Positions 12,586-23,469 are shown, counted from the first letter of the stretch. The stretch: 64,000 nt of DNA from Symsagittifera roscoffensis (GCF_963678635.1 NC_087062.1:75696349-75760348), one strand, 5' to 3'. Notes: generated from the letters alone by a model not told the origin. Made by a program: numbers and translations.

Positions 12586-13735
12586 CATGCTCTTTAAGTA
12601 CTATGATTTCTATAGATAGATAAAATCTTTCACCTCCCTGATATTAAGACTGACCGCGTGCTCAAACGGATACCAATATCACCCTTTTCAATAATCAGAC
12701 ATAGAAAGCTACTTTGTTTCAATCAGTCTGAAACAAAATTGTGAAATAGGATGTTTATTTTTCTAAAGATAGATTTGTTTTTAGGAGTAATTTTATCTGA
12801 GATGATTGAATTACGGACTTGCTGAACCCACACTCTGAAAAATGTTTTCTTTTCGATTATATACATTTTTAGTGGTGGAAAAACAAACGAAACTACATAT
12901 ACAGTTTCAAATTTTTCCTATTTGTCTCATTGATCAATAGGGTTTCTTGGATGAAAGTTTCACGGATTTTATTTGGTTATCCTTGACAGTAGTATGTCAA
13001 CATAATAACAAATGCGGAAGATAGTTGATTGGTATACAAATCCATCAGAATCATTTTTTATCGAATGTGGGAGAGTATCCCAGGTCATTATATTCCTCGT
13101 CAGAATTAGAATAACAGTAAAACCACTACTTACAATGGAGCCACTATTACAAGTTTTTGTCGGTGTTTTTCAACTATCTGAAAGATATCTCGAAAAAGAA
13201 AAATAAACAATTCACTTTTGATGAACTTTGTTAAACAGGAAACAAGACTGCTCGTATCAGGGCGAAGCCCTGAATGTTCCAACTGCCTTTTAAGGTTTAT
13301 GGAGCAGTAATAACACTAGAAAATTAAATGTAATAAAATAAAATGAAATTTTTTTTCTTAAATTTGAAATTCCGCACGCCATATAAAATACAAAAGGATA
13401 GATTTCGCTCCTTGTAACACATCATTTATGGCAAATCAGCTTCTTTCAGCCAATTTGGAACGATTTCTAATACCGATTAAATCTCTGCTTACGCATTATT
13501 AGCGCGAATTATATGTCCCAAATTGGCCAAAATGGTAGTCCTTAAACCCCCATAACTTGACGAAAAATGATCACAGGTAAAATAAATTTTCAAATTTAAG
13601 TTCAGGACAACAATACCTTTTGAATGATTAAAAAAACCCTCCGTCAAAAATGGCTAGTCGAAATTTGCCTGAAGAAAAAAACCCACCCCGAGCACAAATA
13701 TTCCGTTACTTTTGTATCGAAAGTCGGAACAATAA

Positions 13736-14829
13736 CAGCTAAAAAGTCATTTCAATAGTCATTTCAATGCTTTCGAGAAGTTTCATTTCATATTAGTACA
13801 ATCTACTTAGTCAAGATTCGGTTTCAAAAATTGAGAAAACACGAGCTCATTCTGTTAAAATCGTTGTTTAGCTCTTGATTTCAGGAAAAAATTCGTATGA
13901 ATAAAAAATCCGACTTTCTAAAAAAAAATGACGAAAAGTTTATGTGCTGCTTGGATTTTTCTCTAGACAAATTTCGAACAGTCAACTAGAAAACATTGAC
14001 GGAAACTTTTCAAATCATCTTAGAAGCATTGCTCTCTTGAGCTGAAATTTAAGAACACATTTCTTCTGTAGCCATTTTTCTTAGAGAGTATGGGGGTTTG
14101 AAGATAGCCAGTTTTGCCAACTTGGGCAACCAACGAGTACTATAGTTCGTGCTATTAACTCGCAAGTGGATATTTAATTTATCCGAGAAAACCTCCAAAC
14201 ACAATTTCAGGAATTTTTTGCCAAACGCGAAAGATATGCTTGCAATTGACATTGAGAGTGGCGAACTGATTTTTCTTTAAAAAAATTTACTTTTTCTAAA
14301 ACTTTTCATTTTTTTGGTTTAAAGTTCATCAATTTTTAAAAAAAAAAGACTACTCCATAAATCCTATTATGCAGTCAATCACTCAAAGATTTGCCCTGAT
14401 AAGAGCAGTTTTGTTATATCTAACGATTGATTCTTCAAGCTGCCTTACCTAAATTGTCTTATATTAGCACCAAACAATGATCAGATTTGACTTGCCTTCA
14501 AAGTGTCTCCATATAAGAAAGGGTTGAAATTGAATTCCAAATAAATAGATGAAAGTCGGTCAAGTAAAACAGCTCGAGAAGGCAACAGTAATCAGAATAC
14601 AAATGCCCGGGCTAACCGAGCTAAAATACTGGCTATATGTTTTATGAATCGACAATACAACTTTTTTACCGTATCCAAAAGTTTATAGGAGGAAAATACG
14701 GATCTTTCGGAGCTTAACTTAACATAAAGCAAACAATGCTTCAATTAACACTTCTATTAAAACAGAAAAAATTATAGCGTTAATTCAAATGACTAACAGT
14801 ACACGAAAGCAAAACCAAAAAGAAAAATT
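13736..14829. repeat. Mosaic duplication block a1
   Basis: Matches 18598-19710 and, in part, 19856-20404. Shared landmarks are GCTTTCGAGAAGTTTCATTT, TAGTATGGGGGTTTGAAGAT and CAGTCAATCACTCAAAGATT. More diverged than the 6 kb tandem duplication, so older. The right end is interrupted by the inverted-repeat transposon at 14830. No gene recognised. Confidence 0.85.
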
Positions 14830-15508
14830 CATTACGAGGCCAAACAATTTTGTGTCTGCATTTTCATGGCTTCCAGAAACTAAATTTTAAAAACGTTCCA
14901 AAATGTAAGTGGATTCCACCTACAAGATATATGTGGATTCCGCATGCAAATACCTGTAACGTAAATTTTGTCGGCACATTTGTTTTTTCGCGGATTCTGC
15001 AACAGGAGAATATAGCTAGTAGTTCTGGATTCCGCAACTGCAAGCCGATTCCGCAAATGTAAGTGCATTCCGCAAATTTATGCTGATTCCACTTACAATT
15101 TGCTGATTCCGCTTACAATTTAGGGAATCCACTTATAATTTGCGGATTCCACTTACAATTTGCGGATTCAGCTTCCAATTTAAGGATTCCGATTACAGTT
15201 GCGAATTCCAGGACAGCTTAAATTTTTTAAACACATATATTATGATTTGTTTGTGGATTTCACAAACTGTTCCGGATTCCGCAAACTTTTTTGCGGATTT
15301 AACAAATTTTGTTGCGGATTTCGCAAAATTGCCTGTTTTTAGAGCGATTTTAAGCAATAAATGGTTGCAACTATTTGTTTGTGGAACCCAAATCAACAAA
15401 GAAGATCACAGAAAAGTAAGAATGTTGTGGATTCCGCGACAAATCTGATTTTGGCGTGTTCCGCAATCCACTTACAATGCACAAAATGCACAGTTTGGCC
15501 TCGTAATG
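14830..15508. mobile_element. Non-autonomous inverted-repeat DNA transposon (679 bp MITE-like)
   Basis: The ends are perfect 16 bp inverted repeats: CATTACGAGGCCAAAC at 14830-14845 and its complement at 15493-15508. The element interrupts a duplicated sequence whose other copy keeps the uninterrupted site near 19711 (AAAATTGTAAGCC). Comparing the two, TT is present on both sides of the element but only once in the empty site, which gives a 2 bp TT target duplication. Its interior is rich in units like GCGGATTCCACTTACAATTT. It has no transposase frame, so it would need enzymes supplied elsewhere. A partial, inverted relative lies at 42880-43163. Superfamily unassigned. Confidence 0.85.
15060..15205. 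repeat. Internal tandem repeat of the transposon, about 20 bp unit
   Basis: About seven variants of TGCGGATTCCACTTACAATT follow one another, with changes such as CTGATTCC, GGGAATCC and GGATTCCGATTACAG. More scattered relatives occur elsewhere in the element (14910-15060, 15270-15330, 15425-15480). Confidence 0.8.
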
Positions 15509-15600
15509 TTGTAAGCTTAATTACTTTGTGCATTTAGATCGAAACGCATAGACTTTGCAGAACTAATTTTGAAAAAACAATATTATTAAAAGTTATTCTA
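15509..15600. repeat. Mosaic duplication block b1
   Basis: Continues block a1 beyond the transposon. ATCGAAACGCATAGACTTTG matches 19740-19762. 15600-16080 is AT-rich sequence with no recognised feature. Confidence 0.75.
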
Positions 15601-16079
15601 TAGTTGTTTCAGTTCATTGCACAAGTTGTTTGAAGAAGTTGCTTAAGTGTAAGAAACTACATAGCTATATTTGTATATTTGGCGAAATCAAAATTTCAAA
15701 AAAACTCATGTGTCAAGCTAGGTGCCACATGCAGAAGAAATTTGAGCTTTTGTTGATGATGTCAGTCTTTGAGCAGTCATAGACTCTTTAATTCTTCTAA
15801 ACCAATTGAAGGTTGTGAAAAAAGGTGTAAAAAAAATAAGATGAAGTTTTTGCGCCAAGGTGTAAAAACTAAATGATTTTATCAAAATTTTGCTGATGGA
15901 CTAATTTTTAGTTCCAGACATATCTTTAAATCAACCAAGTTTGTGAGATTTCAATGCGCTCTAGAATAATGTGTTACTGTTATTCAAACCGACGCTTGAC
16001 ACTTCTGAGTTTATATATATTTTTTGAAAGCAAACTGTTCATACATTTCCATAATATAGACTAGTTCTGATATTCCGCA

Positions 16080-16325
16080 GGCAAAATCTTGGAAAATTTC
16101 GACCAAAAAAACGTGCTTTTTCGGCGCGCGCTCCTCCTCAAAATAAGTATAGATTGGTAGATTGGCGCCGAAGTAGTCTTTAGAAAATTTTTAAGGTCAG
16201 TCAGCCAAAATTGGATATCTCAAATTAGTACAAAGGGGGGTCTCTTTGGGTCGGAAGGGGGTCGAATCCCTGAGGGCGCGGCCGTCCGCCCACCCCCCCC
16301 CCCCGCATCCTCTGAATCCGCTGCT
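16080..16325. repeat. Dispersed repeat with poly-C end
   Basis: Related to 6425-6620 and 20395-20575. Contains GGCGCGCGCTCC, AATTGGATATCTC, GGGGGTCGAATCCCTGAGGG, GGCCGTCCGCCCA and a run of about a dozen C. Confidence 0.6.
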
Positions 16326-17500
16326 GTTGTTAAGTATTCCGAATTGACCTAATTATCAATTTTGAAGCACCCATAAAACTACAAAAGTTGATCATAGGTA
16401 AACTTTTTTTCTATTTGAGACCGGACAAGGTATTTCAGATTGCAAAACAATTGCTTCGCAATAGTTTTTTTATTTAAGTCGGTAGCTGACAAATGAAACC
16501 AAAACACTTAAGCATCAAAATTCCACTTTTGATTAAAAGTCACAATGAGAAAAATTGCTAAGAGTTGTCGTCTTCTTGCAGCAGTTGTTTTGAATGTTTC
16601 ACTGGCTACAGTACTGATTTAATTTATCCGGACAAAACGAACAAAACTGGAATTTGGAAACACGTTTTTCTCAATTTGGGTTAAGATTAGACAAAAAATG
16701 AACAGAACAAAAGTTGCTTAAAATTAAAATTTCATCAGTCTAATATGCTGCAATTTTTCACCGGAATTCTCAACCAAAATTTTACCCCAAAAACTGGTCA
16801 TTTTGGTTTTTTTTCTCATACTCAAGTATTACGCTGAAAGTACTATGCTAATTCATGAGAAATTTATATCACAAGAAGACTCTTACATAGCCCAACAAAG
16901 TTCATTGAGGGTTAAACATTTAAAAACCTGTATAAGAGAAAAAACTTACTTGATAGTCAATAAATATTATTTTTACTATATAAAACCTAGAATTTTTGCT
17001 TAAAAACAAATTTCTCATGACTTAACAAAGTTGTTTCACTATAATTATTGAGTAATTAGAAAAAAAAACAAAATAACCAATTTTTGGGGTAAAATTTTGG
17101 TTGAGAATTCCGGAGAAAACTGCTGCAGATTAATTGTGATTAATTTCTTTTGTTTTCTTCAATTTTTGTCTAATTTTAACCCAAATTGCAAAAAATGTAT
17201 TTGAAAATTCAAGTTTTGTTCATTTTGTCCGGATAATTTAGATCAGCTTTGTATTTAGACCGGAAATCTTTTTTCTATGGTTTTGTTTTAAAATTGACAG
17301 TTCCATGTTAACCCTTCTTCAAATTATTTTTAGGTAACATCAAGTAATTATATGAAACATGTAAAACTTAAGGAAATTGAGTAGACAATAGTTTCGTATT
17401 GCTTTGACTAGAAGTTTTATAAGTTTAAAACCCTCAAATGCGGCAAATTAAGCAGAAAATTAAATAGCAAGTTTTTCTGAAGCACCAAGTCAATTGCATC
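16175..17500. repeat. Mosaic duplication block c1
   Basis: Matches 20405-21566: TTAAGTATTCCGAATTGACC, GAGACCGGACAAGGTATTTC and GCAAGTTTTTCTGAAGCAC occur in order in both. Short frames such as 16803-17003 are not conserved in the second copy, so they are not likely genes. Confidence 0.85.
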
Positions 17501-17559
17501 CCGCAGTTCCATGGATAATAATCAACATTTTGAACTTTCGTGGTCTGTCTCATAAAATT

Positions 17560-17740
17560 TCGATAGTAATTGATTATAATCGATTGAAAATGGATTACAA
17601 TCCATTATTTTTCATATCAATATAATCCATTATAATCGATTATAATCGATTATAAACCATTAAAAATGGACTATTTATCGTATGTTTTTTATGCTAGTAT
17701 AATCCTTTATAATCGGTTATCATCAATTATAATAAATTTT
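17560..17740. repeat. AT-rich palindromic cluster
   Basis: Repeated self-complementary words ATTATAATCGATTATAAT and ATGGATTACAATCCATTA with intervening variants. Overlapping inverted repeats dominate about 180 bp, so the DNA could extrude hairpins. No gene. Confidence 0.7.
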
Positions 17741-17869
17741 TTCGAAAGGTAGTCATGAAATTTACAAGCTTTTTCAAAGTTATCGCATTTCCTGTTTAGT
17801 TCAGTTGTTTTATTAGGTTTCATTAAATGTTACGTTTCACTTTTCAATTTTTTAAAAATTTTTGTCATC

Positions 17870-18300
17870 TATACCCCGTTTACCCCCCTTTTTTTTCCTC
17901 CCTGTTTACACCCTTTTACAGTTTACCCCCCCCCCCCCCCGTTTTCCTCCCTGTTTAATCCCCCCCCCCACAGAATACCCCTCCTCAAATTAAATTTAAC
18001 CCCCCCCCCCCATCTTAGTTTTAACTCCCCCCCCCCCCCCCCCCACCGTTTACACCCGCGGGGCATGAAAAATGTGGGCGGGAGGGTAACCTGAACAACT
18101 GAGTATACTCCCTCCCCCGTCCCCATTGAAAATGGTAAACAAACTGGGGGGACTGTAACTTGTGGGGGGGGGGGTTTGGGGATAAACTTTGGCAAACATG
18201 GGAATGGGCGTAGGGATAAACGTAGGGGAGTGGGGGAGGGGGCTTGGGCAAACGAGGATGGGGGGCAAAATGGGGAGGGGGTTAATTTGATTAGGTTTAG
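17870..18300. repeat. C-rich tract switching to G-rich tract
   Basis: The top strand is C-rich to about 18055 (runs of 10-18 C separated by GTTTA, TTTTCCTCC) and G-rich from 18056 to 18300 (runs of G separated by TAAAC, GGGCAAAC). The halves are imperfect inverted repeats of each other (GTTTACCCCC against GGGGGTAAAC-like words). Open frames across it encode proline/glycine low-complexity sequence and are not genes. Confidence 0.8.
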
Positions 18301-18597
18301 ATTGCGAGTAGGCCGTGAGTAACGCAGAAATGTTGCAAATTTTGCAAATGATTTTGCAAAAAAATTTACAGATTATAAAACGTTTCAATTATTTTGCGCT
18401 ACAGGAACACTCCCTATTCGCGCTATCCCTATTTTCTGCTTTATTTCCCACCTTTGATTGTTTTAATTTTTCCTTGTGAGAACAAACTGCAATGGTTGCT
18501 GCTCAAATTCATTTAACTTTTGCCAATTTAAGGTGAAGAAGGGTGTAAATCAAACTGTCAGCTCTATCACAAAATGATAGCAATGAGGTCTAATCTA
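18301..18597. other. AT-rich non-coding stretch
   Basis: Nothing recognised between the C/G-rich tract and the second mosaic block. Confidence 0.5.
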
Positions 18598-19710
18598 AAT
18601 AACAGCTAAAAAGTCATTTCAAATTCCAGGCAATTCAATGCTTTCGAGAAGTTTCATTTCATATTAGTACAATCTACTTAGTCAAGATTCGGTTTCAAAA
18701 GTTGACAAAACACGAGCTCATTCTGTTAAAGTCGTTGTTTAGCTCTTGATTTCAAGAAAAGTTTTGTATGAATAATAAATCCGACTTTCGAAAAAAAATG
18801 ACGAAAAGTTTGTGTGCTGCGTGGATTTTTCTCCAGGAAAATTTCAAATTTTCAACTAGAAGTTTTTGACGGAAACTTTTCAAATCATTTAAGAAGCATT
18901 GTTCTCTTGAGCTGAAATTAAAAAAAAAACATTTCATCTGCAGTCGTTTTTCTTAGATAGTATGGGGGTTTGAAGATTTGGCCAATTTTGCCAATTTGGA
19001 CAATCAACGAGCACTATAGTTCGTCCTATTAACTCGCAAATGGATATTTAATCTGTCTTAGAAAACCTCCGAACATAATTTCAGGAAATTTTTGGCCAAA
19101 TGCGAAAGATATACTTGCAATTGACATTGCGAGTGGCGAACTGATTTTCTTTAAAAAGAAATCACTTTTTTCTAAAACTTTTTATTATTTTGTTTAACGT
19201 TCATCAGTTTTTAAAAAAGAAAGACTGCTCCATAAATCCTAACATGCAGTCAATCACTCAAAGATTTGCCCTGATAAGAGCAGTTTTGTTACATCTAACA
19301 ATTGATTGTTCAAGCTGCCTTGACTAATTTGTCTTATATCGGCACCAAACAATGATCAATTCTGACCTGCCTTCAAAATGTCTTCAGATAAGAAAGGGTT
19401 GAAATTGAATTCCAAATAAATAGACGAAAGTCGGTCAAGTAAATCAGCTCGAGAAGGCAACAGTAATCAGAATGCTAATTCCCGGGCTAACCGAGCTAAA
19501 ATACTGGCTATAAGTTTTTATGAATCGGCCCAACAATTTTTTCTCCAAACAGGAACCAACAAAAAATTTATAGGAGGAAAATACGAATTTTTCGGATCTT
19601 AACTTAACATAAAGCAAACAATGTTTTAATTAACCTTTTTTTGAAGTAGAAAATGTTATAGCGTTAAATCAAATGATTATTATTACACAAATGCAAAAAC
19701 CATAAAAAAA
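18598..19710. repeat. Mosaic duplication block a2
   Basis: Second copy of 13736-14829, starting at AACAGCTAAAAAGTCATTTC. It runs without interruption into block b2, so it preserves the empty insertion site of the transposon at 14830-15508. Confidence 0.85.
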
Positions 19711-19776
19711 ATTGTAAGCCTATTTATTTTGTGCTTTTAGATCGAAACGCATAGATTTTGCAGAACTATTTTTGAA
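19711..19776. repeat. Mosaic block b2 with empty transposon site
   Basis: AAAATTGTAAGCCTATTTAT continues directly into ATCGAAACGCATAGATTTTG. In the other copy the same point holds the 679 bp element. Confidence 0.8.
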
Positions 19777-19850
19777 CGAGACTGCTTGTATCAGGACGAA
19801 ACTTGAATGTTCTGACTGCTTTTAAGGTTTATGGAGCAGTAATAACATAA
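19777..19850. repeat. Short fragment shared with the large tandem duplication
   Basis: GGTTTATGGAGCAGTAATAA and the preceding GAGACTGCTTGTATCAGG match 7448-7520 and 13243-13316. The mosaic therefore borrowed a piece of the neighbouring block, or both carry the same dispersed repeat. Confidence 0.7.
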
Positions 19851-19855
19851 AAAAA

Positions 19856-20404
19856 GAAAAACGAAAATTTCATGTGCTGCTTGGATTTTTCTCCAGACAA
19901 ATTTCGAACAGTCAACTTGAAAACATTGACGGAAACTTTTCAAATCATCTTAGAAGCATTGCTCTCTTGAGCTGAAATTTAAGAACACATTTCATCTGTA
20001 GCCGTTTTTCTTAGAGAGTATGGGGGTTTGAAGATTGGGGCAACCAACGAGATAGGGGCAACCAACGAGTACAATAATTCGTGTTATTAACTCGCAAGTG
20101 GATATTTAATTTGTCCTAGAAAACCTCCAAACACAATTTCAGGAATGCCTTGATCTGTTTAATTTTTATGCCATATGCGAAACATTTACTTGCAATTGAC
20201 ATTGAGAGTGGCGAACTGATTTTTCTTTAAAAAATTTTACTTTTTTTCTAAAACTTTTCATTTTTTGTTTAAACTCATCAATTTTTAAAAAAGAAAGACT
20301 ACTCCATAAATCCTATTATGCAGTCAATCACTCAAAAATTTGCCCTGATAAGAGCAATTTTGTTATATCTAACGATTGATTCTTCAAGCTGCCTTACCTA
20401 ATTT
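19856..20404. repeat. Mosaic duplication block a3 (partial)
   Basis: A third, partial copy of the a block (compare 13930-14460). It shares TGTGCTGCTTGGATTTTTCT and ATTTCGAACAGTCAACT with a1 more closely than with a2. It jumps at TTGTCTTTAGAAAAATTTTA straight into block c2. Confidence 0.8.
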
Positions 20405-20575
20405 GTCTTTAGAAAAATTTTAAGGTGAGTCAGCCAAAAAAAGGATATCTCAAATTAGTTCAAAGGGTTTGGGTCGGCAGGGGTCAGCAGGGGGTCAAAA
20501 AATCTCTGAGGGAGGAGCGTCCGCAACTCCGCCACCCCCCCCCCCCCCCCCCCTAAATACGCTACTCTTGTTAAG
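20395..20575. repeat. Dispersed repeat with poly-C end
   Basis: Third family member: AAGGATATCTC, GGGTCGGCAGGGGTC, GAGCGTCCGCAACTCCGCCA and a long C run ending at CTAAATACGC. Overlaps the start of block c2. Confidence 0.55.
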
Positions 20576-21566
20576 TATTCCGAATTGACCTATTTATCAT
20601 TTTTCGAGCACCCATAAAATTACAAAAATTGATTTTAGGTAAACATTGTTTTCTATTTGAGACCGGACGAGGTATTTCAGATTGCAAAACCATTTTTTAG
20701 CAAAAGTTTTTTTTAAAGTCGGTAGCTGACAATTGAAAACAAAACACTTAAGCATCAAAGTTCCATTTTTTATCAAAATTCAGAACAAGAAAAATTGCTA
20801 AAAATTTTCGTCTTCTTGCAGCAGTTGTTTTGACTGTTTCACTGAGAAAGTTATATCACAAAAAGCCTCCTACACAGCCCAACAAAGTTCAGCTAGGGCA
20901 AAAACCTGTATAAGACAAAAAAATTTTTACTTGATATCAATAAATGTTATTTTTACTATATAAAACTCAGAATCTTTGCTTAAAACAAATTCTGAGCAAA
21001 ATGCGCAAATTTTTGGAGATTTAACCCTTATTGAACTTTGTTTGAAGGCATCTTGTGATATAATTTTCTCATGAATTAACAAAGTAGTTTCAGCGTAATT
21101 CTTGATTAATTGAAAAAAGCCAAAATGACCAGTTTTTGGGGTAAAACTTTGGTTGAGAATTCCGGAGAAAAAAAAACTACCATATTCATTCTGATGAAAT
21201 TTTAAGCAATTTTTGTGCTCTTCACTTTTTGTCTAATCTTAACTCAAATTGAGAAAAATGTGTTTCAAAATTAAACTTTTGTTCGTTTTGTCCGGATAAT
21301 TTAAATCATAGCACTGTATTTAGACCGGACATCTTTTTTTCTATGATTTTGTTTTAAAACTGACAGTTCCATGTTCACCCTTCTTCAAATTATTTTTATG
21401 TAACATCATGTAATTTTATGTAACATGTAAAACTTAGGGAAATTGAGTAGACAATAGTTTCGTATTGCTTTGACTAGAAGTTTCATAAGTTTAAAAACCT
21501 CAAATGCGGCAAATTAAGCAGAAATCTAGATAGCAAGTTTTTCTGAAGCACAAATTCAATTGCATT
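20405..21566. repeat. Mosaic duplication block c2
   Basis: Copy of 16175-17500 in the same orientation, with several small indels. The match ends near CTGAAGCACAAATTCAATTG. Confidence 0.85.
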
Positions 21567-22568
21567 CATTTAGTAGTTTTTTCAACCTTTGTCTTTATTT
21601 TTACAGGTCGTTTTTTTTGATTGAAGACAGTTAAGCAAGGAAATAAGGCCTGTTTTGAAAAATTTTGTTTTTAGTAACTGAAAATTGTCTTCATTTCCTG
21701 TTTACTAAATTCAAATAAAGCTGACCTGTTTATAATTTGATTTTAAGATAAATTTCAGATAGCTGAATAACATGGTTAAAATGTAATAATTGAATTTCCC
21801 AATGTAAATGATTTGCTGGTATTCATAACTTGCTTTTGTTTCGGACGATACAATGACCTGGGACACTCTGCCCGCATTCAAGTTTGATAGATAAAAATTA
21901 AATATAATGCATTTCTAAACCAAAAACGCGAGAACATTATCATTTAACATGGACATTTGATATTACAGTGACAATTTTACTGTCAATGATAATCAAATAG
22001 AGTCATTTCGTACTCGTGAAGCTCTCCTAGGCAATGGGTAGTGACCTAGTCACCAATTATTTCATCCGAGACGCTTACTCGTGTTATATGAACGCAATAT
22101 ATCGCATGTTAGTTGTCCGCATGTTTAGTTGTGAATTGGCCACATAAATTTACGAAAGATGATCATAAGTGAAAATCATTTAGTTAGTGGCCTTAAATTA
22201 GTTTGGTCAACAATTTAAAGTATATCCTAACCAAGTCATTAACTGCATAATAATTGAAAAAAATATGGTTTCAATTTTTTCGCATTTTAATTAAAAGTTT
22301 TTGAGATTTATGCTTTAATTAATCTGATGGGGTTCTGCACCGCAAATGGCTACTTTTCTTCTCAGATTTTTATTAAAAACTGAATTAACCAGAAACAGAT
22401 TCAGTGAAGACGGGGATTTTACCGCACCTTGGCGCTATTCACAACATGCGCGCCAAAAATGCCTAACACAGGCATTTATGCTGTACTGGGACAGCCCGAA
22501 GAATCAATTTAGTAGACGTAAAAGAAATCGACAAAACTGTTGATTTTTTTTAAAAATTACAAAACACT
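21567..22568. other. Intronic or intergenic AT-rich DNA upstream of the receptor exon
   Basis: No gene recognised. The open frame at 22346-22543 (65 codons) covers a locally GC-richer patch with an inverted word pair (TGGCGC...GCGCCA). It has no domain signature; it may be a repeat fragment. Confidence 0.4.
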
Positions 22569-22830
22569 TCGGGCGGTGGTGAAGTGGTTATGTCTCCGCC
22601 TCTCAATCGAAAGGTCGGATGTTCGAGGCCCACCATGATCCGTGCTCGTTGCTTGGGGTGAAGCAACATTACCCAGCCCAGAAAAATAACCAAAAAAATA
22701 GCATGTAGTTCTTAAACAGGGGCAGCACAACAGCGGTTCGCCGTGACGAGCTGTACATCTCTTGTGTTGGTCCTTTCCCCCGTGGATAAATGGTCTTAAT
22801 AATGGCTACAATCTAGACCTCCCCCTCCCT
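22569..22830 (+). mobile_element. tRNA-derived SINE
   Basis: The head resembles a degenerate tRNA with a split Pol III promoter: box A TGGTGAAGTGGTTA at 22577-22590 and box B TGTTCGAGGCC at 22620-22630, about 29 bases apart, as in tRNA-derived SINEs. A non-tRNA body of about 200 bp follows, ending near TAAATGGTCTTAATAATGG. A cloverleaf cannot be closed cleanly, so this is not scored as a working tRNA. It sits in the intron, about 30 bp before the splice acceptor of the receptor exon. Confidence 0.7.
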
Positions 22831-22861
22831 TGAGAAAATGTTTCATCGCGCCTGATTTCAG

Positions 22862-23469
22862 GGCATGTGGAGATCTCACCGAATTGGAACCTTTTCGTGC
22901 AGTGGCTAGGATACCTTAACTCGATGCTCAACCCCATAATCTACACTCTGTTCAACCAAAATTTCAGACGCGCTTTTGTCCTCATTTGCCAGTTCAAGTT
23001 CAACGAACTGAAAATGCAGAGGCCCAGAATGATCACGAACCAACTTCAGCTAGCCAGAATAAATAGCATGCACCATCATCAGTGCCAAAACAACCCAGAC
23101 AGGGTCTACAACATACGAAGAGCTAATATGGGCTGCAACATTAGTAATAATAACAACAACAAGCCCCCCACCGCCACTCATATTACTGCCTCTACAAACA
23201 TAATCCCCCCATACGACGAATGCAACATATACTTGCCATTTCCAGGTGGACAACGCACTGGAGCTAAATACAGGTGTTATAAAAGTATGCTTGTTCAGCA
23301 GGACTTCAGCATATCGGCTAATGGAGTGGCTGGTTGTTCATACCATCGTGCAAATCATACCAACAGCTGCAACGGAAGAATAACTTCAATAAGTGAAACC
23401 AGCAGAAATAAGAGCAGCAACAGCGAATCAGTGCCGAGCAAACCAAGATCTTCATCATCATTCTCGTAG
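22862..23469 (+). CDS. Class A GPCR (aminergic-like), last exon: TM7, helix 8 and C-tail
   Basis: The exon begins after a good splice acceptor (CCTGATTTCAG) with two bases of a split codon, then reads open for about 202 codons to TAG. Residues near the start form transmembrane helix 7 with WLGYLNSMLNPIIYTLFNQN. This carries the class A hallmark NPxxY (NPIIY), followed by helix 8 (FNQNFRRAF) and cysteines after it that could be palmitoylated. The WLGYxNSxLNPxIYTxFNxxFRRAF pattern is typical of biogenic-amine receptors (serotonin, dopamine, tyramine/octopamine types); the subtype cannot be read from this exon. The remaining roughly 150 residues are an intracellular tail with a poly-Asn stretch and a Ser-rich end. 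TM1-TM6 must lie in upstream exons outside or unseen in this window. The annotation starts at the acceptor, not at an ATG. Confidence 0.88.

Larger units (their letters stand above)
7861..13636. repeat. Large tandem duplication, copy 2
   Basis: Direct copy of 1651-7842. At the junction the motif ATTACTTTTTTTGCTCCGA appears twice in a row (about 7843-7861 and 7862-7880), then the second copy continues with GCTCCGACTCTTAAAA as at 1658. Copy 2 is about 400 bp shorter, mostly because its TACA array is shorter. It ends where AATGATTAAAAAAA gives way to the unrelated sequence CCCTCCGTC near 13637. Confidence 0.93.

Noticed and set aside
14049-14252. 67-codon minus-strand frame in block a1
   Set aside because: The frame is not preserved in the a2 and a3 copies.
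17923-18388. Proline/glycine-rich frames of 76-112 codons on the minus strand
   Set aside because: Produced by the homopolymeric C/G runs; no domain, no start context, and overlapping in several frames.
22346-22543. Upstream exon of the receptor gene
   Set aside because: The translation has no transmembrane character and no receptor motif, and it lacks clear splice sites.
22570-22642. Functional tRNA gene
   Set aside because: The A and B boxes are good, but acceptor and anticodon stems do not pair well and the sequence continues into a SINE body.
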